This document shows, piece after piece, positions 26,466 to 34,842 of a DNA stretch of 64,000 bases. Source of the stretch: Pseudomonas pergaminensis. Its GTDB lineage: Bacteria; Pseudomonadota; Gammaproteobacteria; Pseudomonadales; Pseudomonadaceae. Both the position numbers and the translations under genes were made by a program. The stretch is taken from assembly GCF_024112395.2 (NCBI RefSeq), contig NZ_CP078013.2, positions 2,666,001 to 2,730,000 of the forward strand. Direction: 5' to 3'. Positions within the stretch are counted from its first letter, which is position 1; each line of letters starts with the position of its first letter. The notes under the pieces were generated by a model that was not told where the DNA came from, ran no database searches, and worked only from the letters and a program-made list of their open reading frames with translations.

Positions 26466-26906
26466 ATGACCACTCGCCTCGACTACACCCAAGCATCCCC
26501 GGAAGGTTACAAGGCTTTCGGCGGCGTTTATGTCTACCTGCAAAACAGCGGCTTGCCCAAAGCGCTGATCGACCTGGTCTACCTGCGCGTGTCGCAGATA
26601 AACGGCTGCGCATTCTGCATCGACATGCACTCGCGTGACCTGCTCAAGCAAGGCCTGGCCGTGGACAAGCTGGTATTGGTGCCGGTGTGGCACGATGCCC
26701 GCAATGTATTCACGCCCCGTGAGCGCATCGCCCTGGCCTTTGCCGAAGCCGTGACCCGCAGCGATGTGTCGGACGCGGATTACGCAGCGGCCGCCGCCGA
26801 GTTCAGCGCCAAGGAACTGGCCGACCTCACGTATGGCATCGCGTTGATGAACGCCTTCAACCGCCTGGGCGTCACCTTTCGCACCACGCCTGCTGCGGCC
26901 CACTGA
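26466..26906 (+). CDS. Carboxymuconolactone decarboxylase/AhpD-family protein
   Basis: 146 residues with the AhpD core: LIDLVYLRVSQINGCAFCIDMH holds the redox CxxC and the following His three residues later. Such proteins reduce peroxides or other substrates through the Cys pair. The ATG comes after CAGGATTCATC. It lies alone, divergent from a MocR regulator; the intergenic region carries CATGG at four places between 26388 and 26425, possible regulator contacts. It is a candidate MocR-controlled antioxidant enzyme. Confidence 0.9.
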   Translation: MTTRLDYTQASPEGYKAFGGVYVYLQNSGLPKALIDLVYLRVSQINGCAFCIDMHSRDLLKQGLAVDKLVLVPVWHDARNVFTPRERIALAFAEAVTRSDVSDADYAAAAAEFSAKELADLTYGIALMNAFNRLGVTFRTTPAAAH

Positions 26907-26998
26907 AACATTGCGCAATAAGGCAATTTAATGGCCCCTTTGTAACAAAATCCTCGCCAGAATCGCTTTTATTTTCAGGTGGTTAGGTGAGGATGCAA

Positions 26999-27328
26999 AT
27001 GCGCACTGTTGGAATCATGCTGATCGCCTGCTCCCTGGCCGGCGGCGCGGCTGCCGTGCAGGCACGGGAGCTGCGCGAGGGTGACAAGTACATGTGCAGT
27101 TGGGGCGCCGGCACTGCCGCCAGGGCCCAGGAACTCAAGTTATCTGGAGTGTCGTTGTACGCGGCGCGGCAGAAGATCCAGACCATGAAATTCAACAAAT
27201 CGTGGATGCGCATGATGGCCATGGGCATCACCGAACAAACCTACGACAGCCGCTCACGGCTCAAGCCCGAGGCGATTCGCCAGGGGTTCTATCAGGATTG
27301 CGTGCGCTACAAGGTCGCACGCAAATAA
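26999..27328 (+). CDS. Exported small conserved protein, 109 aa
   Basis: A signal peptide is evident (MRTVGIMLIACSLAGGAAAVQA), cleaved near residue 22. The mature part of about 87 residues is basic, with two Cys (YMCSWG and QDCVRY) that could form a disulfide in the periplasm, and a Met-rich stretch WMRMMAMGITEQTYDSR. I chose the ATG that has AGGTGAGG six bases upstream, not the GTG at 26987. No family recognised. It converges on the LysR gene with only five bases between stops. Confidence 0.68.
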   Translation: MRTVGIMLIACSLAGGAAAVQARELREGDKYMCSWGAGTAARAQELKLSGVSLYAARQKIQTMKFNKSWMRMMAMGITEQTYDSRSRLKPEAIRQGFYQDCVRYKVARK

Positions 27329-27332
27329 CCCC

Positions 27333-28232
27333 TTAGCGCGACAGCGGCGAGCTGGCGTCCTCCTGGAAATACTGCTTTGCCGTTTCAATGAACCGCCGAT
27401 TGGCCTGGGACAGGTATTCACTGGCGCGCCAGCACAGGTTGAAGTGCATGAACTGCGCCGGCTCGAATGACACGCCGACCAACCCCGGCTCCTGCTCCTG
27501 AACCGAACGCAGCAGGGTCGACACGCCCATCCCGCTGCGCGTCGCGGTAATCACCAGTGGCACAAAGTTGCTCTCCAGGGCGATGGTGAAACGCACGCGA
27601 GCGTTGCTGCAAAACGCATCCAGCAGATGGCGTTGCAGGAAGGTGTTGTCGAACACCAGCATCGGTTCACCCTGCAGGCGTTGCGCCGAAATGGATGGCG
27701 CGCCCGCCAGCGGATGCTGTTCGGCCATGCACAGCACCATCTCATCGCTGCCCAGCAACACCGATTCCCACGCCGGATCAACCCGCCGCGACTCCAGCAG
27801 CGCCACGTCGATGTCCCGCGTAGCCAGGCGTTCGCTGATGTCATCGGCACTGCCTTCCACCACATGCATGGCAATGCCTGGGTAACGCGTGCGAAATTGC
27901 ATCAGCAGTTCGGGAATATGGCGGATGCCATACATGGGCGGCACGCCGACGCGGATCTCGCCGCTGTGCAGTTGGGTAAGGTCCTGCAATTCACGTCGGG
28001 CGCCGGCCAGTCCTTCCAGGCACGCTTCGGCACGCGCCAGGAACAACTGGCCTTCGGCGGTCACGCTGATCTGCCGCGTGGCGCGGTTGAACAGCGCTAC
28101 TCCCAATTCGTCTTCCAGCCGGCTCACCGCCATGCTCAGCGCCGGCTGTGCCACGTGCAACGCGTGGGCGGCCTTGGTAAAGCTGCCTTGACGGGCGATC
28201 TCGACGCAGTACTCCAACGCTTTCAGGTTCAT
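27333..28232 (-). CDS. LysR-type transcriptional regulator
   Basis: 299 residues with an N-terminal winged helix (MNLKALEYCVEIARQGSFTKAAHALHVAQPALS, shown in part) and a C-terminal effector-binding domain (HSGEIRVGVPPMYGIRHIPELL). It is divergent from the abrB-like transporter and FAH hydrolase, so it likely controls these. The 109-base gap between the two start codons contains the palindrome TGTGA-N9-TCACA. The inner ATG at 28232 is used; the frame extends four codons further to 28244. The effector is unknown; from context it may be a carboxylic or aromatic acid. Confidence 0.9.
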   Translation of the reverse strand: MNLKALEYCVEIARQGSFTKAAHALHVAQPALSMAVSRLEDELGVALFNRATRQISVTAEGQLFLARAEACLEGLAGARRELQDLTQLHSGEIRVGVPPMYGIRHIPELLMQFRTRYPGIAMHVVEGSADDISERLATRDIDVALLESRRVDPAWESVLLGSDEMVLCMAEQHPLAGAPSISAQRLQGEPMLVFDNTFLQRHLLDAFCSNARVRFTIALESNFVPLVITATRSGMGVSTLLRSVQEQEPGLVGVSFEPAQFMHFNLCWRASEYLSQANRRFIETAKQYFQEDASSPLSR

Positions 28233-28251
28233 ACGGGCTCGCATAACAAAC

Positions 28252-28270
28252 TGTGATGACTGGTTTCACA
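28252..28270. promoter_or_regulatory. Palindrome in the lysR/abrB intergenic region
   Basis: TGTGA and TCACA face each other with nine bases between them, in the gap separating the divergent lysR and abrB-like genes. Another TGTGATG follows at 28284. LysR regulators bind T-N11-A dyads, and this repeat fits that geometry loosely. It is a candidate operator only. Confidence 0.35.
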
Positions 28271-28341
28271 AATGGATATTTTCTGTGATGAAGGCGAGTC
28301 TATAACCTGTCGGCATTCTTCTCCACGCCGAGTGCCACACC

Positions 28342-29394
28342 ATGCACAACTTTCGACCTTATTGGCTTGTCACCCTGATCGTCGGTGCTTTGGGCGGCAG
28401 CCTTGCCAGTTGGGCGGGGTGGCCCTTGCCCTGGGTGATCGGCTCGCTGGTGGCGGTGATGCTGACGCGCTGCGCCGGCAGCCTGGTGCCGGAAGTTCCC
28501 CATGGCCGCCAAGCCGGGCAACTGATTGTGGCGGTCGCCATTGGCTGTCATTTCACCTTGCCGGTAATGCAGCAGGTGGCGGCCCACCTCGGGCTGATCG
28601 TCACGGCCGTGTTGCTGACGCTGGTGCTTGCGCTGTGTTCGGTGCTGGTCCTGCATCGCTGGGGCGTGGGGTTTGGCACGGCGTTTTTTGCCCTGATGCC
28701 CGCCAACTCCAGCGAAATGGTGCACCTGGGCCGCCAACGCCAGGCAGACACCAGCTTTATCGCCGCCGCCCACAGCATCCGGCTGCTGCTGATCCTGCTG
28801 ACAGTCCCTGCCGTCGCCACCTTTGGCATGCCCGCCGTGGCTGCCCCTGTGCCCTTGCCGGTGATCTGGCCGTGGCTGATCTTCATTCTGGCGATGGGCT
28901 GGCTGGCGGCCCTGGGTTTCAAGCAGTGCAAGCTGCCCAACCCGTGGACGTTCGGACCGTTCCTGATCTGCGCGGTGGGAGTGGGCTGCAATCATCTGTC
29001 GATGAGCATGCCGGGCTGGCTCAGTGGCAGCGGGCAGTTGTTGATCGGCTGTGCATTGGGCGTCGCGTTTGACCGCAGTTTCTTTCGCCGCGCACCAGGG
29101 CTGCTGGCCAAGGTGATGCTGTTATTGGTCGTGTCGGTGGTCACCACCGCCGTGGTTGCCTGGGCGCTTGGCGCCGGGTTGGGCATACCCTGGCTGTCGC
29201 TGGCCCTGGGCATGATGCCTGGCAGTGCGCCGGAAATGAGCCTGACCGCCGAAGCCCTGGGGCTGGCGGTGACCCTGGTGACGGCGATGCAAGTGATCCG
29301 CATGCTGCTGATCCAGGCGGCCTGCCTGCCACTCTATCGCCTGCTCAACCCGCAGCCGCAGGTGCAAGCACCGGTCAGTGCAAAATCTGCGTAA
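28342..29394 (+). CDS. AbrB-family inner-membrane transporter
   Basis: 350 residues with about ten hydrophobic segments and an internal duplication: GGSLASWAGWPLPWVIGSLVA in the first half is echoed by WALGAGLGIPWLSLALGMMPG in the second, as in the AbrB duplication family (TIGR03082). The LMPANSSEMVHL and MPGSAPEMSLTAEALG blocks are the conserved re-entrant-like motifs. The family is often misnamed ammonia monooxygenase; it is probably a transporter. With FAH 66 bases downstream and LysR divergent, it may import or export a dicarboxylate-like compound. Confidence 0.88.
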   Translation: MHNFRPYWLVTLIVGALGGSLASWAGWPLPWVIGSLVAVMLTRCAGSLVPEVPHGRQAGQLIVAVAIGCHFTLPVMQQVAAHLGLIVTAVLLTLVLALCSVLVLHRWGVGFGTAFFALMPANSSEMVHLGRQRQADTSFIAAAHSIRLLLILLTVPAVATFGMPAVAAPVPLPVIWPWLIFILAMGWLAALGFKQCKLPNPWTFGPFLICAVGVGCNHLSMSMPGWLSGSGQLLIGCALGVAFDRSFFRRAPGLLAKVMLLLVVSVVTTAVVAWALGAGLGIPWLSLALGMMPGSAPEMSLTAEALGLAVTLVTAMQVIRMLLIQAACLPLYRLLNPQPQVQAPVSAKSA

Positions 29395-29460
29395 GCCTGT
29401 CCAACTTTGCCCCGGCGACCCTGGCCATACTGGCGCCAAGTAAACGAAGAGGCACAGGCC

Positions 29461-30156
29461 ATGACTGATTACGTATTCACCCCCGCGCCAATCCCATCCC
29501 TCGCGGTAGAAGGCAGCGAGGCGCGCTTCCCGCTGCGCCGTGTGTTCTGCGTGGGCCGCAACTACAGCGAACATGCACGCGAGATGGGGCATGACCCGGA
29601 CCGCGAGCCGCCATTCTTCTTCATGAAACCTGCAGATGCGGTGGTGCCGGCGCACGGGGTGATTGCCTACCCGCCGTTGACTGCCGACCTGCACCACGAG
29701 GTGGAACTGGTGGTGGCGATCGGCAAGGACGGCGTGGATATCAGCCCGGACCAGGCGCTTTCCCACGTCTGGGGGTATGGCCTCGGCATCGACCTGACCC
29801 GCCGCGACCTGCAAGCCCAGGCGAAAAAACACGCGCGTCCGTGGGAGTGGGCCAAGGCCTTTGACGAGTCTGCGCCCACCACGGCACTGCGTCCGGTTAG
29901 CGCGGTCGGGCACCCGTCCAGCGGCAAGATCTGGCTCAAGGTCAATGGCGAACAGCGTCAGGTGGGCGACCTGGCCGACCTGATCTGGTCTGTCAGTGAC
30001 GTGATCAGCCATGCCTCGCGGTCCGTCGCGCTCAAGGCCGGCGACCTGATCTTCACCGGCACACCCGCAGGCGTTGGCGCGTTGCAGCCGGGCGACGTGG
30101 TCACCGCCGGCATCGATGGCATCGGCGAGTTGCGTTTCACCCTCGGCCAGGGTTGA
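29461..30156 (+). CDS. Fumarylacetoacetate hydrolase (FAH)-family protein
   Basis: 231 residues, a single FAH fold. The metal-binding acids are in HHEVELVVAIGKDG and in IDLTRRDLQ, and the typical motifs FFMKPADAV, GEQRQVGDL and IFTGTPAGVG are all present. FAH proteins cleave C-C bonds of acylpyruvates or decarboxylate oxaloacetate. Closest in pattern are fumarylpyruvate hydrolases and YcgM/FAHD1-type acylpyruvases. I used the ATG at 29461 (MTDYVFTPAP) rather than the upstream frame. It likely forms an operon with the AbrB-like transporter. Confidence 0.92.
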   Translation: MTDYVFTPAPIPSLAVEGSEARFPLRRVFCVGRNYSEHAREMGHDPDREPPFFFMKPADAVVPAHGVIAYPPLTADLHHEVELVVAIGKDGVDISPDQALSHVWGYGLGIDLTRRDLQAQAKKHARPWEWAKAFDESAPTTALRPVSAVGHPSSGKIWLKVNGEQRQVGDLADLIWSVSDVISHASRSVALKAGDLIFTGTPAGVGALQPGDVVTAGIDGIGELRFTLGQG

Positions 30157-30192
30157 GGCTACAGTGGTGCCCAGGCCACACGAGAGACCGTT

Positions 30193-31101
30193 ATGCCAGG
30201 CACCCGCGTCACCACCTATGGCATGGAACAGCGCAGCGACCGCCCCGACTTCTACATCCGCGACAAACGCGGCAGGGCGGCGCTGACCCATCCCCATCGC
30301 CATGAGTACTTCCAGATCCAGATCAACCTCGGCGGCGACACCGTGCAGCATATCGGTGGCGCAGTGCGGCCGTTTCCGCGCAAGGCCCTGGCGTTTATCC
30401 TGCCTCATCGCTTGCATGTGATTCCCCATCCCGCGGATGGCGAGTTCATGTTGATCAACTTCAGCCAGGCGTTTTTCCTGCCGCAGCTGACCTGCGACCC
30501 CTTGGACCTGGAAGACATCCCCATCGGCCAGGCGCCTGAGCTGTCGCCGTTTCGTTTCCAGGAACAGTTGGATTTCATCCTCGATGACACGGCGTTCGAG
30601 CAGGTGCAAACCTGGCTCACCCACATGCGTGAACTGGATGCCCAGCGTACCTTCGGCGCCCGTGAGCGCCTCAAGGGCTACCTGTTTCAACTGGTTGGCC
30701 TGGTCTGCGAACAGTACGCCGAGCCCCTGCAAGCCTTCGCCGCCAACAATGCCACCCAGCGTGGGCGCAAGGATGCACTGGCGCGCGTGCAGGGGTATAT
30801 CCGCGAGCACCTGCATGAGCCGACGCTCAACCTGACCGACGCGGCCGCCGCCGCATTCCTGTCCCCCAATTACCTCACCCACCTATTGCGCAAGGAAACC
30901 GGCAAACCCTTCTCGCAACTGGTGCTCGACCGGCGCATGCAGTTGGCGCGTACCTTGTTGCTCAACAGTGCGCAGCTGATTGGCGCCATCGCGCACCGCT
31001 GCGGTTTTACCGATGAGGCGTACTTTTCCCGGTGTTTCCGCAAGGCCCATGGAGTGACGCCTGGGCAGTTCCGTCGCCAGCAGCATGGCGAGGCTCCGTA
31101 G
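30193..31101 (+). CDS. AraC-family transcriptional regulator
   Basis: 302 residues: an N-terminal cupin-like sensor (HPHRHEYFQIQINLGGD) and two C-terminal helix-turn-helix motifs (LNLTDAAAAAFLSPNYLTHLL and LIGAIAHRCGFTDEAYFSRC), ending with the family's GVTPGQFRRQ. It follows the FAH gene by 36 bases on the same strand, so it could be part of that unit or control it together with the LysR protein. Its effector is not evident. Confidence 0.92.
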   Translation: MPGTRVTTYGMEQRSDRPDFYIRDKRGRAALTHPHRHEYFQIQINLGGDTVQHIGGAVRPFPRKALAFILPHRLHVIPHPADGEFMLINFSQAFFLPQLTCDPLDLEDIPIGQAPELSPFRFQEQLDFILDDTAFEQVQTWLTHMRELDAQRTFGARERLKGYLFQLVGLVCEQYAEPLQAFAANNATQRGRKDALARVQGYIREHLHEPTLNLTDAAAAAFLSPNYLTHLLRKETGKPFSQLVLDRRMQLARTLLLNSAQLIGAIAHRCGFTDEAYFSRCFRKAHGVTPGQFRRQQHGEAP

Positions 31102-31175
31102 GGCGTTTTACAAATCCACGACATTCACTGTGTTTCTATTTGCATACAATTGCGTCCTTCATCCGGGAGGCCAGT

Positions 31176-31622
31176 ATGCAAACCCTGATCCGCACAGCGA
31201 CACAGGACGACGTCAACACGCTTTTTGCCATTCGCACCTCGGTGGTGCAAAACCATTTGAGTGTCGAGCAAATGGCCGACCTGGGCATCACGCCACAGGC
31301 GCTGGCCGACAGCATCCGCGCGGCGCCTTGCGTATGGATCGCAGAAGTGGATGGCCAGCCCGCGGGGTTCAGCATGGTCGACCTCGCCGGGGGCGAGGTG
31401 TTCGCGATGTTTGTGTTGCCGACCCACGAGAACCTGGGCCTGGGCCGTCAATTGATGGCGGTGGCCGAGGCCGCGCTGTTTGAGCACCATGAGCGGCTGT
31501 TTCTGATCACTGACGGACGCGACGGCATACGGGCCAACGGGTTCTATCAGCGGCTGGGCTGGGCGGTGGTCGGCCAGGTCGAGGGTGGCGACGTGCGTTA
31601 CGAGAAGAGCAGGGCGCCGTAA
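31176..31622 (+). CDS. GNAT-family N-acetyltransferase
   Basis: 148 residues. The acetyl-CoA pyrophosphate loop is seen as LPTHENLGLGRQLMAVAEAAL (Q/RxxGxG/A type), with the flanking strands AGFSMVDLAGGEVFAMFVL and LFLITDGR, and the closing GFYQRLGW motif. The ATG has GGGAGG at good spacing. Acceptor substrate cannot be told. The small membrane-protein gene begins five bases after its stop, and the two are probably co-transcribed. Confidence 0.92.
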   Translation: MQTLIRTATQDDVNTLFAIRTSVVQNHLSVEQMADLGITPQALADSIRAAPCVWIAEVDGQPAGFSMVDLAGGEVFAMFVLPTHENLGLGRQLMAVAEAALFEHHERLFLITDGRDGIRANGFYQRLGWAVVGQVEGGDVRYEKSRAP

Positions 31623-31626
31623 CGTC

Positions 31627-31887
31627 ATGAACGCGCCCGAGTCGCCGTCCTCCAACAGCTTTCGCTACTTCGTCGTCGGCGTGCTGTGCGTTGCGGTGTT
31701 GCTGGGTGTCTATTTTGTTTGGCTCAATGCCGAGGTTGACCGCGAGCGGGACGCGGCCAATGAGCGCCTGGCACTGTGCAGGCAGGTGGAAAGTGTGGCG
31801 CGTTCGGTACTGCCGCACAGCATTGAAGCCGAAGACACCTGCACGCATTTAAAGGGGCGTGTATCAAGAAGTGCGACAACGCAATAA
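31627..31887 (+). CDS. Small single-pass membrane protein, 86 aa
   Basis: An 86-residue protein with one strong hydrophobic segment (YFVVGVLCVAVLLGVYFVWL, residues ~14-33), then a charged, helical tail with three Cys (ALCRQVES, DTCTHLKG). Orientation is probably N-in with the tail in the periplasm. It begins five bases after the acetyltransferase. No family is recognised. The long non-coding stretch that follows carries a candidate small RNA. Confidence 0.6.
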   Translation: MNAPESPSSNSFRYFVVGVLCVAVLLGVYFVWLNAEVDRERDAANERLALCRQVESVARSVLPHSIEAEDTCTHLKGRVSRSATTQ

Positions 31888-32056
31888 CCCTTTTTAATAA
31901 GTGGAAATATCACCGGTAGTTGCACCAAAAAGTGGCACTTATATACCTGCCCACCTTAAAAAAGGTGTGGTTATTGAATGACTTACAGCGCTTTTAATCC
32001 GACGAAAGGATTAAATTAATCTTGTGACGGCTTTTATCACTCGATACTATAGCCGG
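31888..32056 (+). promoter_or_regulatory. AT-rich intergenic leader with two hairpins and a promoter
   Basis: Two hairpins are visible: CACCTT/AAGGTG at 31952-31967 and TTTAATCC-N7-GGATTAAA at 31993-32015 (eight perfect pairs). Seven bases after the second comes a strong sigma-70 type promoter, TTGTGA at 32022-32027, 17 bases, then TACTAT at 32045-32050. No coding frame lies here. The second repeat is well placed to be an operator for this promoter. Confidence 0.55.
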
Positions 32057-32124
32057 GCGTTCACCTCCCACGGTTTATGCATTTTTAAATCCCAAGTTTC
32101 CATCAGCTACTTGGGATTTTTTTT
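32057..32124 (+). ncRNA. Candidate small RNA, about 68 nt
   Basis: A near-consensus promoter (32022-32050) would start transcription near 32057, and an intrinsic terminator with an 11-bp stem and eight T residues ends it at 32124, with no coding frame between. The 5' part, predicted unpaired, contains CACCTCCC, complementary to the Shine-Dalgarno GGAGG, as in many Hfq-dependent regulators. It could instead be the far 3' end of the preceding gene's transcript. I do not recognise it as a named Pseudomonas sRNA. Confidence 0.5.
32087..32124 (+). terminator. Intrinsic terminator
   Basis: AAATCCCAAGT pairs perfectly with ACTTGGGATTT across an 11-base loop and is followed by an unbroken run of T residues. 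The reverse strand has no T-run, so it acts on plus-strand transcripts. It separates the plus-strand genes from the convergent diguanylate cyclase gene. Confidence 0.88.
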
Positions 32125-32145
32125 GCCTGCGATTTGACCTCTGCG

Positions 32146-33090
32146 TCACACTTCGCCGTCGGCGAATGCTGCACGCATTCGCCCAGTGCGTTTGGCCTGG
32201 TACAGCAATTTGTCGACCTCTTCGACAAACTCCAGCATCGGCGTATCAGGTTTGACGATGCGCGTGCCGACGCCGAGGCTCAGGGTGAGCAGGTTCGACA
32301 CCGTCGAATAGCCGTGCTCGATCTGTTGCTGACGGACCAGATGCAGACAGCGTTGCGCCACTTGCCTGGCTGATTGCGCATCGGTTTCCGGCAACAACCA
32401 CACAAATTCCTCACCGCCGATACGTGCAATGAAATCCCGTGGCCGGTTGGCCGCCTGGGACAGGGTGTTCGCCACGTGCCGCAAGCATTCGTCGCCCTTG
32501 ATATGGCCGTAGTGGTCGTTGTACTGCTTGAAAAAATCGATATCCAGAATGATCAACGACAGCGGCAACTGGCTGCGCTGGGCGCTGGCCCATTCGCGTT
32601 CCAGTACGGTGTCGAACATGCGCCGGTTGGCGATGCCGGTCAGGCCATCCTGGTAGGAGTATTCCTCAAGTTGTTTTTGCAGGCGCACCAGGTGTTCTTC
32701 GGTCTTCTTGCGCTCGCTGATATCGAACATGAAGCCGATCAAGGCCTCGACCTCACCGTCCTTGCGCACCACGTGCACCACATCGCGAATCCATACGTAG
32801 TCGCCATTCACCGTCAGCGCCCGGTAGTCCGCCTCATGGTCCACCCCGGCGCGCGATTGCGACACGCAGAAGTTCACCACATAGTCGCGGTCGTCGGGGT
32901 GCATGCGCTCGACCCAATCGTCCACGCTGACCCAGCTTTGCGGCGCCCAGCCGAGCAATGTCTCGATCTGCGGGCCGATGTAGCTGAAGGTCATGGTCGG
33001 CCAATCGATGCGCCAGGGGATGGCCTTGGTCGACTCCAGCAAGGTCTTGTACACATCGCTGTCGGGCTGGCTCGGGGGGTCGATGCTCAT
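32146..33090 (-). CDS. PAS-GGDEF diguanylate cyclase
   Basis: About 314 residues, soluble. A PAS domain (~20-125, FSYIGPQIETLLGWAPQSW, with a PAC-like tail VEALIGFMFDISERKK) precedes a GGDEF domain. The active-site GGEEF lies at 225-229 and the product-inhibition site RxxD (R216, D219) five residues before it, so an active, feedback-inhibited cyclase making c-di-GMP is expected. No EAL domain and no membrane segment. I place the start at the ATG giving MSIDPPSQ; an upstream extension of 21 codons looks non-coding. The ligand of the PAS domain is unknown. Confidence 0.92.
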   Translation of the reverse strand: MSIDPPSQPDSDVYKTLLESTKAIPWRIDWPTMTFSYIGPQIETLLGWAPQSWVSVDDWVERMHPDDRDYVVNFCVSQSRAGVDHEADYRALTVNGDYVWIRDVVHVVRKDGEVEALIGFMFDISERKKTEEHLVRLQKQLEEYSYQDGLTGIANRRMFDTVLEREWASAQRSQLPLSLIILDIDFFKQYNDHYGHIKGDECLRHVANTLSQAANRPRDFIARIGGEEFVWLLPETDAQSARQVAQRCLHLVRQQQIEHGYSTVSNLLTLSLGVGTRIVKPDTPMLEFVEEVDKLLYQAKRTGRMRAAFADGEV

Positions 33091-33337
33091 GGTGGGCTGC
33101 TCAGGATGATGGCGAAAAGCCAAGAGCCTCTTTCGATCCTGGCGTCGAGTCAAGTGCTCGCCGCAACAGCAGACGAGAGGTCCAAAGGCAGGTTTTCTGG
33201 CGTCAGCGATTCGACGTTTCCAAGGCGAAATGAGGCCTGGCTAACACTTTCGCATGAATCGCTACATGCCCCGTAAAACCTCATCTACTCTGTCTCCATC
33301 ACAACTACCGGGTGAGGCCCAGGGAAGGGGACTTATC

Positions 33338-33586
33338 ATGATTTCAATCGTTGAATTCAACCGCATCATGGCGTCGGGGTTCCTGCCGCTGACGTGCGAC
33401 TGCACGCTCAACAGCGACGGCTCGTTGCGCATCAATATCTTCGAACCGGTGTCCGGCCGGGTCGAGCTGTTACTGACGGGTGTGTCCCCCAACGGTTTGG
33501 ACAGCATCCGTTCCATCTCAAACCTGATTGGCGAGTTGCGCACCGAGATCAAGGCTGGGCGCCGTGGGTTTGCGGCGGTGGGCTAG
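33338..33586 (+). CDS. DUF1652 family protein
   Basis: 82 residues, starting MISIVEFNRIMASGFLPL with AGGGGACTTATC before the ATG. The pattern CDCTLNSDGSLRINIFEP and GLDSIRSISNLIGELRTEI matches DUF1652, a small family almost confined to Pseudomonas and present in many copies per genome. Function unknown. Its 3' end meets the small lipoprotein gene on the opposite strand with a four-base overlap. Confidence 0.9.
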   Translation: MISIVEFNRIMASGFLPLTCDCTLNSDGSLRINIFEPVSGRVELLLTGVSPNGLDSIRSISNLIGELRTEIKAGRRGFAAVG

Positions 33587-33723
33587 CCGTTGACGGTGTG
33601 GCTCGGCGCATCGAGGGCGCCGTAATAACGCCAGCAGCAATGGCGGTGTTCCGGCACGATCACGCAGCCGCTCAGGCTGACAATCAGCAGTGCGGCAACC
33701 AGCATGTAAAGTCGGCGGTACAT
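33583..33723 (-). CDS. Small lipoprotein, 46 aa
   Basis: A 46-residue product with a lipoprotein signal peptide: MYRRLYMLVAALLIVSLSGC, with the lipobox LSGC placing the acylated Cys at residue 20. The mature part is only about 27 residues (VIVPEHRHCCWRYYGALDA...). AGAGGA precedes the ATG at good spacing. It probably sits in the membrane on the periplasmic side. The histidine and double-cysteine cluster could bind metal, which is speculation. Confidence 0.62.
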   Translation of the reverse strand: MYRRLYMLVAALLIVSLSGCVIVPEHRHCCWRYYGALDAPSHTVNG

Positions 33724-33936
33724 GGTGTTTCCTCTTGGGTTGATCAGCGTTAATCCTTCAACGCCGCCACGTGGGTAAATCCGTCGCCAAGCTTTCAAAC
33801 ATTTCATCAAGCCCCGCCATCCCCTGGGCAATACTGCTCCCGTAAATAATCCGCGCGTTCTGCGACGGATTTTTCACCACCCGCCGTTCAACCCATCAGC
33901 AACCTGCACTGTCGCCCGTTGCATGAAGGAGTTGCC

Positions 33937-34248
33937 ATGAGACCCCTGGCCAAATTGCGTTTTGCCTTGCTTGCTCCGCTGGCCCTCGCCGCGTTTGTCA
34001 GCACCCTTGTGTTTGCCCAGACCGAAATCATCATCCGCCAGGCGCCACCGCCGCAACGCGTGGAAGTGATCCCTGTGGAGCGCCCCGGTTACGTCTGGGA
34101 CCGCGGGCACTGGCGCTGGGAAGGGCGTGGCTACGCCTGGGAGCCTGGTCATTGGCAACCGGTGATGCGCAACGCGCGCTGGGAGCCCGGCCACTGGGAG
34201 GCCCATGGCCCCAATTGGTACTGGCGTGAAGGGCATTGGATCCGCTGA
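33937..34248 (+). CDS. YXWGXW-repeat exported protein
   Basis: 103 residues: signal peptide (to about residue 28, STLVFAQ) followed by a short strand and then Trp/Gly/His-rich repeats, GYVWDRGHWRWEGRGYAWEP, GHWQPVM, RWEPGHWEAH and WYWREGHW. This is the YXWGXW repeat family of envelope proteins. GGAG TTGCC precedes the ATG. It ends 15 bases before the ECF sigma gene, so it may be the first gene or a target of that unit. Molecular role unknown. Confidence 0.85.
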   Translation: MRPLAKLRFALLAPLALAAFVSTLVFAQTEIIIRQAPPPQRVEVIPVERPGYVWDRGHWRWEGRGYAWEPGHWQPVMRNARWEPGHWEAHGPNWYWREGHWIR

Positions 34249-34263
34249 CCGAGAATTGCCCGA

Positions 34264-34842
34264 TTGAAAGACACTGATCCGGACGTTGAACTGCTTGCAC
34301 GTATCAGCAACAACGAGCCTGCGGCCGTCAACGAAATGGTGACGCGCAAACTGCCGCGTCTGCTGGCGCTTGCCAGCCGGATCCTGGGGGATGCCGATGA
34401 GGCCAAGGACGTGGCCCAGGAAAGCTTCCTGCGCATCTGGCGCCACGCGGCCAGCTGGCGCAGTGGCGAGGCGCGCTTCGACACCTGGCTGCACCGGGTC
34501 GCGCTCAACCTGTGCCATGACCGCTTGCGCCGGCGCAAGGAGCGCCCGTTGAGCGACGACGACACGGCGGCGTTGGTCGACACCACGCCGTCCCTGGACG
34601 AACAGTTGGAAGCCGCCGACCGCAGCGCTCGCATGGCCGCCGCGTTGGCGGCGTTGCCCGAGCGGCAGCGTGAAGCGATTGTGTTGCAGTACTACCAGGA
34701 GCTGTCGAACATCGACGCCGCGGCCCTGATGAATATCAGCGTCGAGGCACTGGAGAGCCTGCTGTCGCGGGCCCGGCGCCAGTTGCGCAGTCAACTTGCC
34801 GACACACCCGGGCTTGCCCGCCCAGGAAGGGGAACATCATGA
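34264..34842 (+). CDS. ECF RNA polymerase sigma factor
   Basis: 192 residues. Region 2 is clear in ADEAKDVAQESFLRIWRH and DTWLHRVALNLCHDRLRR; region 4 in ALPERQREAIVLQYYQELS and the HTH ISVEALESLLSRARRQL. The start is a TTG. The last four bases overlap the next gene's ATG, and that gene overlaps the third, so sigma factor, anti-sigma and sensor form a tight operon. The arrangement recalls the P. aeruginosa SbrI/SbrR locus, but I cannot confirm orthology. Targets may include its own operon. Confidence 0.9.
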   Translation: MKDTDPDVELLARISNNEPAAVNEMVTRKLPRLLALASRILGDADEAKDVAQESFLRIWRHAASWRSGEARFDTWLHRVALNLCHDRLRRRKERPLSDDDTAALVDTTPSLDEQLEAADRSARMAAALAALPERQREAIVLQYYQELSNIDAAALMNISVEALESLLSRARRQLRSQLADTPGLARPGRGTS

